Positions 40,118 through 49,617 of a stretch of DNA of 64,000 nucleotides are shown here, in pieces. The translations under genes and the position numbers were made by a program. Every line of letters begins with the position of its first letter. Position 1 is the first letter of the stretch. The notes below the pieces were generated by a model, which saw nothing but the letters and a program-made list of their open reading frames with translations, had not been told where the DNA came from and ran no database searches. Source of the stretch: Microlunatus speluncae (GTDB lineage Bacteria; Actinomycetota; Actinomycetes; Propionibacteriales; Propionibacteriaceae); NCBI RefSeq assembly GCF_009299835.1, contig NZ_VKCZ01000021.1:1-64000 (forward strand), in the 5' to 3' direction.

Positions 40118-41452
40118 TTGTCCACGGCGCCCGCCGAGCGGTCCCGCTCGGCCTCGTTCGGTCTCGATCTCCTCACCCGGCCCATCCGGCAGCGCCAATG
40201 GCCGCGCACCTTGGCCGCCCTGCAGGTCCGGAACTACCGGCTGTTCCTGTCCTCCCAGGTGGTCGCCACGACCGGGCTGTGGATGCAGCGCATCGCGCAG
40301 GACTGGCTGGTCCTCGAGCTGACCGGGAGCGTCGCCGCGGTCGGCGTCGCGGTCGCCCTGCAGTTCACCCCGGTGCTGCTGTTCGGCCTGTTCGGCGGGG
40401 TGCTGGCCGACCGCTACAACAAGCGGCTGCTGTTGATCATCACCCAGTCGGTCGCAACCCTGATGGCATTGACGCTGGGCCTGCTGGCGCTCACCGGCAC
40501 GGTGCAGGTCTGGCACGTGTATGCAGTCGCCGCGGTGCTCGGCTTCGTCACCGTGGTCGACAACCCGACCCGCCAGGTCTATGTCTCCGAGCTGGTCGGT
40601 GATCAACACATCCGCAACGCGGTCAGCCTGAACTCCTCGGTGTTCCAGTTCGGCGCCCTGCTCGGCCCGGCCCTGTCCGGGATGTTGATCAGCGCGGTCG
40701 GCCAGGGCTGGTCGTTCCTGATCAACGCCGCCTCGTGCCTGGTCGTGGTCGGGATGTTGATCATCATCCGGCCGGCGCCCAGCAACAGCACGATCGTTCA
40801 GAAGGCCAAGGGCCAACTGCGGGAGGGGCTGCGCTACATCCAGAACACCTCCGAGGTGGCCTGGACCATCGTGCTGGTCGCGACCATCGGCCTGTTCGGG
40901 CTCAATATGCCGGTGATCCTGGCCGCCTTCGCCGATCACGAGTTCGGGACCGGGGTCAGCGGCTATTCGCTGTTCAACTCGCTGACCGCGATCGGCGCCC
41001 TGGCCGGGGCGCTGATCTCGGCCCGGCGGCAGGGGCAGGTCCGGCTCCGGGTGCTGGTCAGCCTGCTCACCCTGCTCGGCTTCACCCTGGCCATCGCCGC
41101 GATCGCGCCCAGCGTCTGGACCTTCGGCATGGTGTTGATCTTGATCGGCCTGCTCACCCTGCAGTTCCTGACCGGGGCCAACTCGCTGGTCCAGCTGACC
41201 ACCGCGCCGGCGGTGCGCGGCCGGGTGATGAGCGTCTATCTGCTGGTGCTGCTCGGCGGCCAGGCCCTGGGCAGCCCGGCGGTCGGCTGGCTGATCGACC
41301 ACTTCGGTGCCCGGCCGAGCATGCTGCTCTGCGGCGGCCTGGTCGCCTTCGTGGCCCTGCTCTCCGGCCTGGCCATGGCCCACCGCTCCAACCTCCGGCT
41401 CGGTCTCGACCGGAGCACGTACCGCCGCTGGGTCCACATCCGCGCCCGCTGA
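40118..41452 (+). CDS. MFS transporter, EntS/DHA3-like (paralogue of 22658-24013)
   Basis: The 444-residue protein has the same signatures as the carrier at 22658: GLWMQRIAQDWLVLELTG, GGVLADRYNKRLLL, DNPTRQVYVSELVG, AVRGRVMSVYLLVLLGGQALG. Twelve membrane segments are visible. The start is TTG 40118 after the weak ribosome site AGGTG. It is probably activated by the divergent LysR protein. Drug or siderophore export is the usual role of this branch. Confidence 0.8.
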   Translation: MSTAPAERSRSASFGLDLLTRPIRQRQWPRTLAALQVRNYRLFLSSQVVATTGLWMQRIAQDWLVLELTGSVAAVGVAVALQFTPVLLFGLFGGVLADRYNKRLLLIITQSVATLMALTLGLLALTGTVQVWHVYAVAAVLGFVTVVDNPTRQVYVSELVGDQHIRNAVSLNSSVFQFGALLGPALSGMLISAVGQGWSFLINAASCLVVVGMLIIIRPAPSNSTIVQKAKGQLREGLRYIQNTSEVAWTIVLVATIGLFGLNMPVILAAFADHEFGTGVSGYSLFNSLTAIGALAGALISARRQGQVRLRVLVSLLTLLGFTLAIAAIAPSVWTFGMVLILIGLLTLQFLTGANSLVQLTTAPAVRGRVMSVYLLVLLGGQALGSPAVGWLIDHFGARPSMLLCGGLVAFVALLSGLAMAHRSNLRLGLDRSTYRRWVHIRAR

Positions 41453-41506
41453 CCGGCTGCTTGGGAGAACCACCACTGGGCCCGTCCGTCGGTAAGCTGG
41501 CCGGCC

Positions 41507-41953
41507 GTGACTGCTGGAATCGGCAAGGACGGAACGGTCCCGGCCTGGCTTGCCGTGATCATTTTTGGCTCGCTGTTCGCCGTCAGCCTGGCGGCAACAG
41601 TGATCCTGAGCGTCCTGGTCTGGCCGGCCGAACGGGTCCCGAGCGGTCTGTTCTTCGGATTTCTCGGCAGCTACGCACTGGGCGCCCTGTCCGCGTCATT
41701 GACGGGAGCGATCCTGGGGAGTGTCCACACGGCTCGGCGGGCCAACACCGGCCGCTACGACTTCGACAGAGCGGCCGTCGCCGACTCGCGAGTGCAGGCA
41801 GCTGTGCTCGGCACGGCTGCCGTGGCACTCGCCCTCGTGGTGCGGACGCTCTGGGATCGCTTGCCGCTCGAGGCGGCGGGGAGCGGCGTGTTCGTGATCG
41901 TGGTGATGTGCCTGTGGACCTTCCGCGTGATCAGTCGGCTCCGCCGAAAGTGA
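41507..41953 (+). CDS. small membrane protein, unknown
   Basis: The 148-residue protein begins at GTG 41507 and has four hydrophobic segments (WLAVIIFGSLFAVSLAATVI, FFGFLGSYALGALSASLTGA, VQAAVLGTAAVALALVV, GSGVFVIVVMCLWTFRVI). I recognise no family. Codon use is less extreme than in neighbours. The following 41954-42130 shows nothing else. Confidence 0.6.
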   Translation: MTAGIGKDGTVPAWLAVIIFGSLFAVSLAATVILSVLVWPAERVPSGLFFGFLGSYALGALSASLTGAILGSVHTARRANTGRYDFDRAAVADSRVQAAVLGTAAVALALVVRTLWDRLPLEAAGSGVFVIVVMCLWTFRVISRLRRK

Positions 41954-42130
41954 TCACCCCGGAGCTTCTCCTGTCCCGCGCCGGGCTCAGAAGAAGCGCC
42001 GGGCCCAGCGGCGGTCGGTCTCAGTCATCGTCGGGCTGCCCCACTTCCACGGCCACCAGGTTCCTTGCGACGACGCTTCGATCGCCGCCACCTCTTGACG
42101 ATGCGGGGTGCCGAGGACCATGCTGCATCT

Positions 42131-42149
42131 GTCTGGAAACTTTCCAGAC
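42131..42149. promoter_or_regulatory. ROK-type operator, perfect inverted repeat
   Basis: GTCTGGAAACTTTCCAGAC has 9-base arms around one C. It lies 27 bases upstream of the ROK regulator start. Length and symmetry suit a NagC/XylR-type repressor operator and suggest autoregulation together with the transport operon that follows. Confidence 0.75.
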
Positions 42150-42175
42150 GATTAGCCGCAGGGAAGGGGCTGAGC

Positions 42176-43327
42176 GTGCGGATCCGGGGGCCGGGGGCAC
42201 TGCGGGCGATGAACGATCGCGCCGCGTTGCAGGCCCTGGCACTGCACGGGCCGCTGTCCCGGACCGAGCTCGAGCACGAGATCGGGCTGTCCAAGCCGGC
42301 CGCCGCCGAGCTGTTGCGCCGGCTGGCCGAGATCGGGCTGGTCCGCCAGGACGGGCACCGGACCAGCGCCGGGCCGGGCCCCAACGCCAAGCTCTGGACG
42401 ATCGACGAACGGGCCGGCTACGCGGTCGGCGTCGACGTGATCTCGGCCAGCTTCGACGTCGGCGTGGTCGATCTGACCGGGACGCTGGTGGCGGACCGCA
42501 AGATCAATCTTCGCGGTAGCGGGCCTGACCCGGTTCCGGTGCTGCGGCGCGCGGTGCTGGACCTGCTTCGTGATCATGACCTGCCGGCCGACGTGCCGCG
42601 CCGGGCCGTGGTCGGCATCTCCGGCTCTATCGATCCGGTGACCGGCTTCCTCGGCTACGCCCCACATCTCCCCCGCTGGTACGACTTCGACGTGCCCGGC
42701 CGGCTGGCCGAGGCACTGGAGATGCCGGTGACGGTGGAGAACGACGTCAATCTGGTCGCCACCGACGAATTGCGGCACGGTTGCGCCCGCGGCTATCGCG
42801 ACGTGGTGCTGCTCTGGATGAGTCGGGGCGTCGCCGCGGCGGTGCTGGTCGACGGCAAGCTGCACCGCGGCTCCCGCGGCGCGGCCGGTGAGGTCGACTT
42901 CGCCCCGATCTCGCCCGAGGGGCAGCGGATGTCGGAGTTGATCGACGCCAAGGCGGTGCTCGAGCTGGCCGGGCGCTACGGCCTCGGCGCCAGCCGGGCC
43001 GCCACCGCGGTCCGGCGCGCGGTCGCCGCGATCAACGACGGCAAGCCAGGTGCCGGCGACCCGGACGGGTTTCTGGCCGAGCTGGCCGGGCGCATCGCCC
43101 ACGCGACGGTGATCGCGGTCAGCCTGATCGACCCGCAGCTGGTCGTGCTGACCGGTGACATCGGGGTGGCCGGCGGTGACCGGCTGGCCGACCGGGTCGC
43201 CGACCGTTTGCATCGACTGGTCGCCCACCGACCCGAGGTCCGGCCCGGCACGGGGCGTGATCATGCCGTCCGGCACGGAGCCCTGGCGGCCGCCATTCAA
43301 CAGGTACAGGAAGAGATCTTCGGATGA
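42176..43327 (+). CDS. ROK-family transcriptional regulator
   Basis: The 383-residue protein has an N-terminal winged helix (ALQALALHGPLSRTELEHEI, GLSKPAAAELLRRLAEIGLV) and a ROK sugar-kinase-like domain (GYAVGVDVISASFDVGVVDL, VTVENDVNLVATDELRHG, GSRGAAGEVDFAPIS). The usual zinc site of ROK proteins (CxCGxxGC) is missing; EGQRMSELIDAKAV stands in its place. GTG 42176 follows the ribosome site AAGGGG. It is 37 bases upstream of the Dpp/Opp-type operon and is the likely repressor of it, with a sugar or sugar derivative as inducer. Confidence 0.85.
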   Translation: MRIRGPGALRAMNDRAALQALALHGPLSRTELEHEIGLSKPAAAELLRRLAEIGLVRQDGHRTSAGPGPNAKLWTIDERAGYAVGVDVISASFDVGVVDLTGTLVADRKINLRGSGPDPVPVLRRAVLDLLRDHDLPADVPRRAVVGISGSIDPVTGFLGYAPHLPRWYDFDVPGRLAEALEMPVTVENDVNLVATDELRHGCARGYRDVVLLWMSRGVAAAVLVDGKLHRGSRGAAGEVDFAPISPEGQRMSELIDAKAVLELAGRYGLGASRAATAVRRAVAAINDGKPGAGDPDGFLAELAGRIAHATVIAVSLIDPQLVVLTGDIGVAGGDRLADRVADRLHRLVAHRPEVRPGTGRDHAVRHGALAAAIQQVQEEIFG

Positions 43328-43364
43328 CCGGCACGCCGGCCGCCGTCAACGGGAGGAAATGATC

Positions 43365-45008
43365 ATGAAGCGAAAGTCGCTGATCGTCGCACTGATCGCG
43401 GTGCTCGGCCTGGTCGCCGGGTGTGCCGGCGGTGGCGGCGGCACCGGTGGCACCGGTCCGAACAAGTCCAATGCCGCGCTCACCATCGCCAACGTCGCCG
43501 GCACCACCTGGACCTGCGGCTTCAATCCGTTCAACCCCTCGGTCAATCAGCAGTCGGTCGGCTTCGTGTACGAGACGCTGATGCACGTCAACCCACTGCA
43601 GAACGCGAAGCAGACGCCGATGATCGCCGAGAGCGCGGAGTGGAGCACGGACAAGAAGACGCTCACCTTCACCGTCCGCGACGGCATCACCTGGAACGAC
43701 GGCAAGCCGCTGACCGCTGCCGACGTCGCGTTCACCTTCAACCTGATGAAGAAGAACAAGGGCCTGGATCTGAACGCGCTCTGGTCGTCCGGGCTGCAGT
43801 CGGTCACGGCCAGCGACAAGTCGGTGATCATGAAGTTCGCCGCGCCGTCCGAGCCGTACTTCTATTACATCGCCGGCCAGACCGCGATCGTGCCGGAGCA
43901 CATCTGGAGCACCGGTGAGGCGGGCCAGGATCCGGTGCAGTTCGCCGACCCGAAGCCGGTCGGCAGCGGGCCGTACACGGTCTCGGACTGCAAGCCGCAG
44001 AACATCCGCTACGAGGCCAACCCGAACTTCTGGCAGCAGGGCAAGCCAGCGGTGAAGACGGTCAACTACCCGGCCTACACCGACAACAGCCCGGCCAACC
44101 TCGACCTGGCCACCGGTAAGGCGCAGTGGGGCGGTCAGTACATCCCGAGCATCGATCGCTACTACGTGGAGAAGGATCCGGAGAACCACAAGTACTGGTT
44201 CCCGCCGACGGCCAACGTCTCGATCTACTTCAACCTCAAGCACGAGGTGACCAAGGAGAAGGCGGTCCGCCAGGCCATTGCGTACGCGATCGACAAGGAG
44301 AAGGTCTCCAAGATCGGCGTCGGCGGCTATCTGCCGGCCTCCAACCAGGGCGGCATCGTGCTGCCGACCTTCCAGGACTGGTACAACCAGGCCGCGGCCG
44401 ACAAGTACAACTACAAGCCCGATCCGGCCAAGGTGACCTCGTTGCTGGCCGAGGCCGGCTACTCCCCGAGCAAGCCGCTGAAGCTGAGCATCATCACGGT
44501 CAGCGGCTACACCGACTGGGAGGCCGAACTGCAGGAGATCAAGAACCAACTGCAGCCGCTCGGCATCGAGCTGACCGTGCAGGCGATCGCCGGCCAGACC
44601 TACAACACCAAGCTCTACAAGGGTGACTTCGATCTGGCCTACGGGTCGCAGACCGGCGGCCCGGAGCCGTACTACGAGCTGCGGCAGATGCTGTTCAGCG
44701 GCAACACCGCGCCGCTGGGAGAGAACGCGTCCAGCAACTACGGCCGGTTCACCGACCCGAAGGTGGACAAGCTGCTCGCCGAGTACGCCGGGGCCGACGA
44801 CGCCCGGCAGAAGGAGATCGTCTTCGCCCTGCAGGAGGTGATGCTGGAGGAGGTGCCGGTGGTTCCGGTGCTGGAGTCGGTGAGCTGGTTCCAGTACAAC
44901 ACCAAGGACTTCACCGGCTGGCCGACCGCCGACGACCCGTACGCGCTGCCGGCGCCGTACGCGACGCCGGACAACGAGCAGGTGCTGCTCCACCTGCAGC
45001 CGAAGTGA
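43365..45008 (+). CDS. family 5 extracellular solute-binding lipoprotein (Dpp/Opp type)
   Basis: The 547-residue protein has a lipoprotein signal (LIVALIAVLGLVAGCAGG) and the family 5 binding-protein fold: TLTFTVRDGITWNDGKPLTA near residue 100, GSGPYTV, FNLKHEVTKEKAVRQAIAYA, and the C-terminal ALQEVMLEEVPVVPV. Family 5 proteins bind peptides or, in many actinobacteria, oligosaccharides. The ROK regulator next door favours a sugar ligand. ATG 43365 is eight bases after GGGAGG; ATG 43359 would be too close. Confidence 0.9.
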   Translation: MKRKSLIVALIAVLGLVAGCAGGGGGTGGTGPNKSNAALTIANVAGTTWTCGFNPFNPSVNQQSVGFVYETLMHVNPLQNAKQTPMIAESAEWSTDKKTLTFTVRDGITWNDGKPLTAADVAFTFNLMKKNKGLDLNALWSSGLQSVTASDKSVIMKFAAPSEPYFYYIAGQTAIVPEHIWSTGEAGQDPVQFADPKPVGSGPYTVSDCKPQNIRYEANPNFWQQGKPAVKTVNYPAYTDNSPANLDLATGKAQWGGQYIPSIDRYYVEKDPENHKYWFPPTANVSIYFNLKHEVTKEKAVRQAIAYAIDKEKVSKIGVGGYLPASNQGGIVLPTFQDWYNQAAADKYNYKPDPAKVTSLLAEAGYSPSKPLKLSIITVSGYTDWEAELQEIKNQLQPLGIELTVQAIAGQTYNTKLYKGDFDLAYGSQTGGPEPYYELRQMLFSGNTAPLGENASSNYGRFTDPKVDKLLAEYAGADDARQKEIVFALQEVMLEEVPVVPVLESVSWFQYNTKDFTGWPTADDPYALPAPYATPDNEQVLLHLQPK

Positions 45009-45042
45009 TCATGGCCGAAACCCTTGAGCACAAGGAGGTCTG

Positions 45043-46026
45043 ATGCGGTTCATCCTGCGCCGGATCGGCTTCTTCGTGATCACGCTCTGGGTGGCGCTGA
45101 CCGTCAACTTCTTCGTGCCGCGGTTGATGCCCGGCAACCCGGCCGAGGCGATGATGGCCAGGTTCCGGGGCCGGGTCAATCCGGACGCGTTGAAGGCGCT
45201 GGAGGTGGCCTTCGGGATCGACACCCAGAAGCCGCTGCCCGAGCAATACGTGGAGTATCTCGGCAATACGCTGACCGGCCGCTTCGGCACCTCGCTGACC
45301 TTCTTCCCGCAACCGGTCAGCGAGGTGCTGGCCCAGGCGCTGCCCTGGACCCTGGGACTGGTCGGGGTGACCACGGTGATCGCGTTCCTGCTCGGCACCG
45401 GGATCGGGATGGTCGGCGGCTGGCGCCGGGGCGGGGTGCTGGACAGCGTCCTGCCGCCGGTGTTCGTGATCACCGCCGCACTGCCGTACTTCTGGGTCGG
45501 GCTGGTGTTGATCATGGTGTTCTCGGTCGGCACCAACGGGCTGTTGCCCAACGACGGCGGCTACGACCCGATCCTCGATCCCGGCTGGAACGCCGAATTC
45601 GTCGGCGACGTGCTGAAACACGCGCTGTTGCCGGCGCTGACCATCCTGATCATCTCGATCGGCGGCTGGATCCTGACCATGCGCAACAACGTGGTGACGA
45701 CCCTGGCCGAGGACTACATCCGGATGGCCCGGGCCAAGGGCATCCCGAACCGGCGGATCATGATCAACTACGCCGCACGGAACGCGATCCTGCCCAACCT
45801 GTCCGGGTTCGCCATGTCCCTCGGCTTCGTGGTCAGCGGCTCGATCCTGGTCGAGTTCACCTTCAACTACCCCGGGGTGGGCTACATGCTGCTCAGCGCG
45901 GTCAACAACCAGGACTATCCGCTGATGCAGGCGCTGTTCGTGATGATCACGATCACCGTGCTGGTCGCGGTGCTGATCAGCGACTTCCTGACCGCGTGGC
46001 TCGATCCGCGCGCCCGGACCGCATGA
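45043..46026 (+). CDS. Dpp/Opp-type ABC permease (B subunit)
   Basis: The 327-residue permease starts MRFILRRIGFFVITLWVALT with the amphipathic N-terminus typical of DppB. It carries the EAA loop near residue 225 (EDYIRMARAKGIPNRRIMI) that contacts the ATPases, and six membrane segments. A good ribosome site, AGGAGG, precedes the ATG. It is the second gene of the five-gene importer. Confidence 0.9.
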   Translation: MRFILRRIGFFVITLWVALTVNFFVPRLMPGNPAEAMMARFRGRVNPDALKALEVAFGIDTQKPLPEQYVEYLGNTLTGRFGTSLTFFPQPVSEVLAQALPWTLGLVGVTTVIAFLLGTGIGMVGGWRRGGVLDSVLPPVFVITAALPYFWVGLVLIMVFSVGTNGLLPNDGGYDPILDPGWNAEFVGDVLKHALLPALTILIISIGGWILTMRNNVVTTLAEDYIRMARAKGIPNRRIMINYAARNAILPNLSGFAMSLGFVVSGSILVEFTFNYPGVGYMLLSAVNNQDYPLMQALFVMITITVLVAVLISDFLTAWLDPRARTA

Positions 46027-46039
46027 TGAGGAGCCAGGC

Positions 46040-46960
46040 ATGAGTGCCATTGCGGCCGGAACCGACGCGGCCGTCACCCCCGCCGCCCGGCCCCGAACCG
46101 GCCGGGGCATCGTCCGGGCCGTGCTCGGCAACCGGAAGGCGCTGGTCGGCGCGATCATGCTGGCGATCTTCGTGCTGGCGGCGGTGGTGCCGCAGCTGTT
46201 CACGCCGGTCGCCGACGCCAACAACGGCCAGTTCGAGCTGATGCTGCCGCCGTCGGCCGAGCACCTGCTCGGCACCACCGCATTCGGCCAGGACATCTGG
46301 GCGCAATTGGTCTGGAGCACTCGGCAGTCGCTGCTGATCGCGGTGATCGCCGGCGCTCTGGCCAGCGTGTTGTCGATCATCGTCGGGGTCTCGGCCGCCT
46401 ATCTGGGTGGCATCGGCGACGACCTGCTGTCGCTGCTGACCGACGTCTTCCTGGTCATCCCCGCCTTCCCGTTGATCATCGTGATCGCGGCCTACGCCGG
46501 CGGCGGCAACCTGATCGTGGTGATCGGCGTGCTGGTGGTCACCGGCTGGTCCTACGGTGCCCGGCAGCTCCGAGCCCAGGCGATGTCGCTGCGCAACCGG
46601 GACTTCCTCGAGGCGGCCCGGGTCCGCGGCGAGCGGCGGTCGTACGTGATCATCTTCGAGATCCTGCCGACGATGATCTCCCTGATCGCCGCCAACTTCC
46701 TCGGCGCGGCCCTCTATGCCCTGCTCACTTCCGCCGGGTTGCAGTTCATCGGCCTGGGAGATCCGTCCTCGCTCAGCTGGGGCACCATGCTGCACTGGGC
46801 CCAGAGCAACGAGGCGCTGCAGACCGGCCAGCAGTGGTGGGTGATCGCCCCGGGCCTGTGCATCGCCCTGCTCGGTGCCGCCTTCGCGCTGCTCAACTAC
46901 GCGTTCGACGAGATCAGTAATCCGGCCCTGCGCCCGGTCAGGAGGCGACGCGCTCGATGA
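46040..46960 (+). CDS. Dpp/Opp-type ABC permease (C subunit)
   Basis: The 306-residue permease has the DppC pattern: a leading membrane segment (ALVGAIMLAIFVLAAVVPQL), HLLGTTAFGQDIWAQLVWST, and an EAA loop (RNRDFLEAARVRGERRSYVI is the equivalent region near residue 190). It pairs with the preceding permease. The ATG follows GAGGAG. The stop overlaps the next start (ATGA, 46957-46960). Confidence 0.9.
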   Translation: MSAIAAGTDAAVTPAARPRTGRGIVRAVLGNRKALVGAIMLAIFVLAAVVPQLFTPVADANNGQFELMLPPSAEHLLGTTAFGQDIWAQLVWSTRQSLLIAVIAGALASVLSIIVGVSAAYLGGIGDDLLSLLTDVFLVIPAFPLIIVIAAYAGGGNLIVVIGVLVVTGWSYGARQLRAQAMSLRNRDFLEAARVRGERRSYVIIFEILPTMISLIAANFLGAALYALLTSAGLQFIGLGDPSSLSWGTMLHWAQSNEALQTGQQWWVIAPGLCIALLGAAFALLNYAFDEISNPALRPVRRRRAR

Positions 46961-47958
46961 TCACCGATCAGATGATCACAGGCACCGACACGCTGCTCGA
47001 GGTCAGCGGGCTGTCGGTCGCCTACGACACCGACAGCGGCCCGGTGACCGCGGTCGACCGGGTGGATCTCCAGGTCCGGCCGGGCGAGTTCGTCGCCGTG
47101 GTCGGCGAGTCCGGCTGTGGCAAGTCGACGATGGTCTTCGCCATCGCGCAACTGCTCAGCTCACCGGCCCGGATCACCGGCGGCGAGGTCACCTTCCGCG
47201 GCCAGAACCTGGTCACCATGACCGAGCGCGCGCTGGCCCCGGTCCGCTGGCGCAATCTCTCGGTGGTGATGCAGAGTGCGATGAACGCGCTCAACCCGGT
47301 GCTGCGGATCAGCGCCCAGTTCGCCGACGCGCTGCGGGCCCACGGCGTCACCGACAAGGCCGAGATCCGGCAGCGATCGGAGGCGGTGCTGCAGCTGGTC
47401 GGCATCGACCGGGCGCATCTGGCCAGCTATCCGCACCAGCTGTCCGGTGGGATGCGGCAGCGGGCCATGATCGCGATGGCCCAGCTGTTCACGCCGGAGT
47501 TGGTGATCATGGACGAGCCGACCTCGGCGCTGGACGTGGTGGCGCAGCGCTCGCTGATGCTGCAGATCAAGGAACTGCAACAGGAGTTGGGCTTCGCGGT
47601 GATCTTCGTGACCCACGACATGAGCCTGGTCAGTCACTTCTCCGACCGGCTGATGGTGATGTATGCCGGCCAGGCGATGGAGTTCGGCCCGACCCGGCAG
47701 GTGTTCGACGCCCCCGCGCATCCGTACAGCCGCGGATTGTTGGACGCCTTCCCGTCGATCACCGGGCCGCGGGTGCCGCTGCAGGGGATCCCCGGCAGCC
47801 CGCCGAGCCTGCAGGCGCTGCCGCCCGGCTGCCGCTTCCAACCGCGCTGTCCGGTCGCCTTCGCCGATTGCGAGACCGTCGAGCCGCCGCTCTATGACGT
47901 GGCCCCCAGCGGTGCAGCCCGCTGCCTGCTGCACGATCCGAAGCGGGCCGACCGATGA
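46957..47958 (+). CDS. Dpp/Opp-type ABC ATPase (D subunit)
   Basis: The 333-residue ATPase has Walker A GESGCGKST (near residue 49), signature LSGGMRQRAM (near 161), Walker B LVIMDEPTSALD and the H-loop VIFVTHD. The C-terminal oligopeptide/dipeptide-transporter extension carries four Cys (CRFQPRCPVAFADCETVEPP and a later CLLH) that usually hold an iron-sulfur cluster. It is coupled to both neighbours by ATGA overlaps. Confidence 0.9.
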   Translation: MITDQMITGTDTLLEVSGLSVAYDTDSGPVTAVDRVDLQVRPGEFVAVVGESGCGKSTMVFAIAQLLSSPARITGGEVTFRGQNLVTMTERALAPVRWRNLSVVMQSAMNALNPVLRISAQFADALRAHGVTDKAEIRQRSEAVLQLVGIDRAHLASYPHQLSGGMRQRAMIAMAQLFTPELVIMDEPTSALDVVAQRSLMLQIKELQQELGFAVIFVTHDMSLVSHFSDRLMVMYAGQAMEFGPTRQVFDAPAHPYSRGLLDAFPSITGPRVPLQGIPGSPPSLQALPPGCRFQPRCPVAFADCETVEPPLYDVAPSGAARCLLHDPKRADR

Positions 47959-48968
47959 CCGCGCCGTTGCTCGAGGCCAGGAACCTGTCCCGGACGTTCC
48001 GGGTCGGCGGCCTGCGATCCCGCGGCACCCTGCACGCGGTCGACGACGCCGACTTCGCCATCGGCGCCGGGGAGATCGTCGCGCTGGTCGGTGAGAGCGG
48101 CAGTGGCAAGAGCACCATCGCCCGGCTGCTGGCCCAGGTCTATCGGCCGACCGGCGGCGAGATCCGGTTCGAGGGGACGTCGCTGGCCGACCTGCGGTCC
48201 CGGCGGGACGTGCTGCGCTACCGGGCGGCGGTGCCGATGGTGTTCCAGGACCCGTTCAGCTCGCTCAACCCGGCCTATCCGGTGTCGCACGGCATCCTCC
48301 GCGGGCTGAAGCTGCACCGGCCCGACATCGCGCCGGGCGACCGGCGGGCCGAGGCGATCCGGGTGCTCACCGCGGTCGGCCTGGCGCCGGCCGACCAGGT
48401 GCTGCACCGCTATCCGTACGAGCTCTCCGGCGGCCAACGGCAGCGGGTCGGCTTCGCCCAGGCGCTGGCGTACCGGCCGAAGGTGATCCTGGCCGACGAG
48501 CCGGTGTCGATGCTGGACATCTCGATCCGGATCGGGCTGCTCAACGTGATGACCTCGCTCCGCGACGAGCGCGGCGTCTCGCTGCTCTACATCACCCACG
48601 ACATCGCCAGTGCCCGCTATGTCGCGGACCGGATGATGGTGATGTACGCGGGCCGGATCGTCGAGGCGGGCCCGGTCGATCAGGTGCTCGGCGACCCGCT
48701 GCATCCGTACACCCAGCTGTTGGTGGCGGCCGTCCCCGATCCGCGGGCCGAGCTCGCGGTGACCGCCGAGATGACCAAGGGCGAACCGCCGAAGGTGATC
48801 GATCCCGGCCCCGGCTGCCGGTTCGCCGACCGCTGCCCGCTGGTCCGCGACGTCTGCCGGACCACGACTCCACCGCTGCTCGAACTGCGACCGGGCGTCG
48901 AGGTCGCCTGTCATGTCGCCGCCGACAACGCCGGGCGCGCCGAGGATTCGATCGCCGCCGCGGGCTGA
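47955..48968 (+). CDS. Dpp/Opp-type ABC ATPase (F subunit)
   Basis: The 337-residue ATPase is the second nucleotide-binding subunit: Walker A GESGSGKST (near residue 45), signature LSGGQRQRVG, Walker B VILADEPVSMLD and H-loop LLYITHD. The C-terminal Cys motif is CRFADRCPLVRDVC. It ends the five-gene importer; the next gene starts 20 bases later with its own GTG. Confidence 0.9.
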   Translation: MTAPLLEARNLSRTFRVGGLRSRGTLHAVDDADFAIGAGEIVALVGESGSGKSTIARLLAQVYRPTGGEIRFEGTSLADLRSRRDVLRYRAAVPMVFQDPFSSLNPAYPVSHGILRGLKLHRPDIAPGDRRAEAIRVLTAVGLAPADQVLHRYPYELSGGQRQRVGFAQALAYRPKVILADEPVSMLDISIRIGLLNVMTSLRDERGVSLLYITHDIASARYVADRMMVMYAGRIVEAGPVDQVLGDPLHPYTQLLVAAVPDPRAELAVTAEMTKGEPPKVIDPGPGCRFADRCPLVRDVCRTTTPPLLELRPGVEVACHVAADNAGRAEDSIAAAG

Positions 48969-48987
48969 GCTTGGTATAACGGCCTCC

Positions 48988-49551
48988 GTGACCGAGCTGA
49001 GGTTGGCGCTGCCGGTGGACCTGCCGGCGTACGACGGCGTGCTGCTGCGCGGCTTCGACGAGCGTGATGTCGACATGGTGATGAATCTCGCGACCGACCC
49101 GTACCTGCCGCAGATCGGGTCGCTGCCCGGCAACGCCGACGCCGACCAGGCCCGGGAATACATCGCCCGGCAGTGGAGCCGGCTGAGCCAGGGCGCCGGC
49201 TACTCGTTCTGCGTCGCCGACGCCCGGACCGGCACGGCCCTCGGCACGGCGGGCCTGTGGCTCGTCGGCGGGCTGGACACCGGCCGGGCCCACGTCGGCT
49301 ACTCCGTGGCCCCGCGATCTCGCGGCCAGGGTGTCGCCGGCCGGGCGCTGACCGCGCTGGTCGGGTTCGCCTGGACGATCCCCGAACTGCACCGGCTCGA
49401 GGCCTACATCGAGCCCTGGAACATCGGCTCGATCGGGACCGCCGAGATCGGCGGTTTCCAACGCGAGGGTCTGCTCCGCAGCCATCAGCCGATCGGCGGC
49501 CGTCGGGTCGACATGGTGCTGTACGCGAAGCTCCGGCCCGAGCCGAGCTGA
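48988..49551 (+). CDS. GNAT-family acetyltransferase (RimJ/RimL-like)
   Basis: The 187-residue protein has the GNAT fold: VLLRGFDERDVDMVMNLATD at the N-terminus, the acetyl-CoA-binding motif A (VGYSVAPRSRGQGVAGRAL, containing RGQGVA) and the RimJ/L-type HRLEAYIEPWNIGSIGTAE. It probably acetylates the N-terminus or a side chain of a protein, or a small amine. GTG 48988 is the first start after the importer operon. The substrate is unknown. Confidence 0.85.
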   Translation: MTELRLALPVDLPAYDGVLLRGFDERDVDMVMNLATDPYLPQIGSLPGNADADQAREYIARQWSRLSQGAGYSFCVADARTGTALGTAGLWLVGGLDTGRAHVGYSVAPRSRGQGVAGRALTALVGFAWTIPELHRLEAYIEPWNIGSIGTAEIGGFQREGLLRSHQPIGGRRVDMVLYAKLRPEPS

Positions 49552-49617
49552 TCGAACCGGCGTTGTCCTCGTTCGGTCCTGGATCGACTGTGACCGGCGC
49601 GCCCCGGCGAGACTACG

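Noticed and set aside
41954-42130. 13-codon minus-strand frame (MTETDRRWARRFF) before the ROK gene
   Set aside because: It is short, has no good ribosome site and no supporting context.
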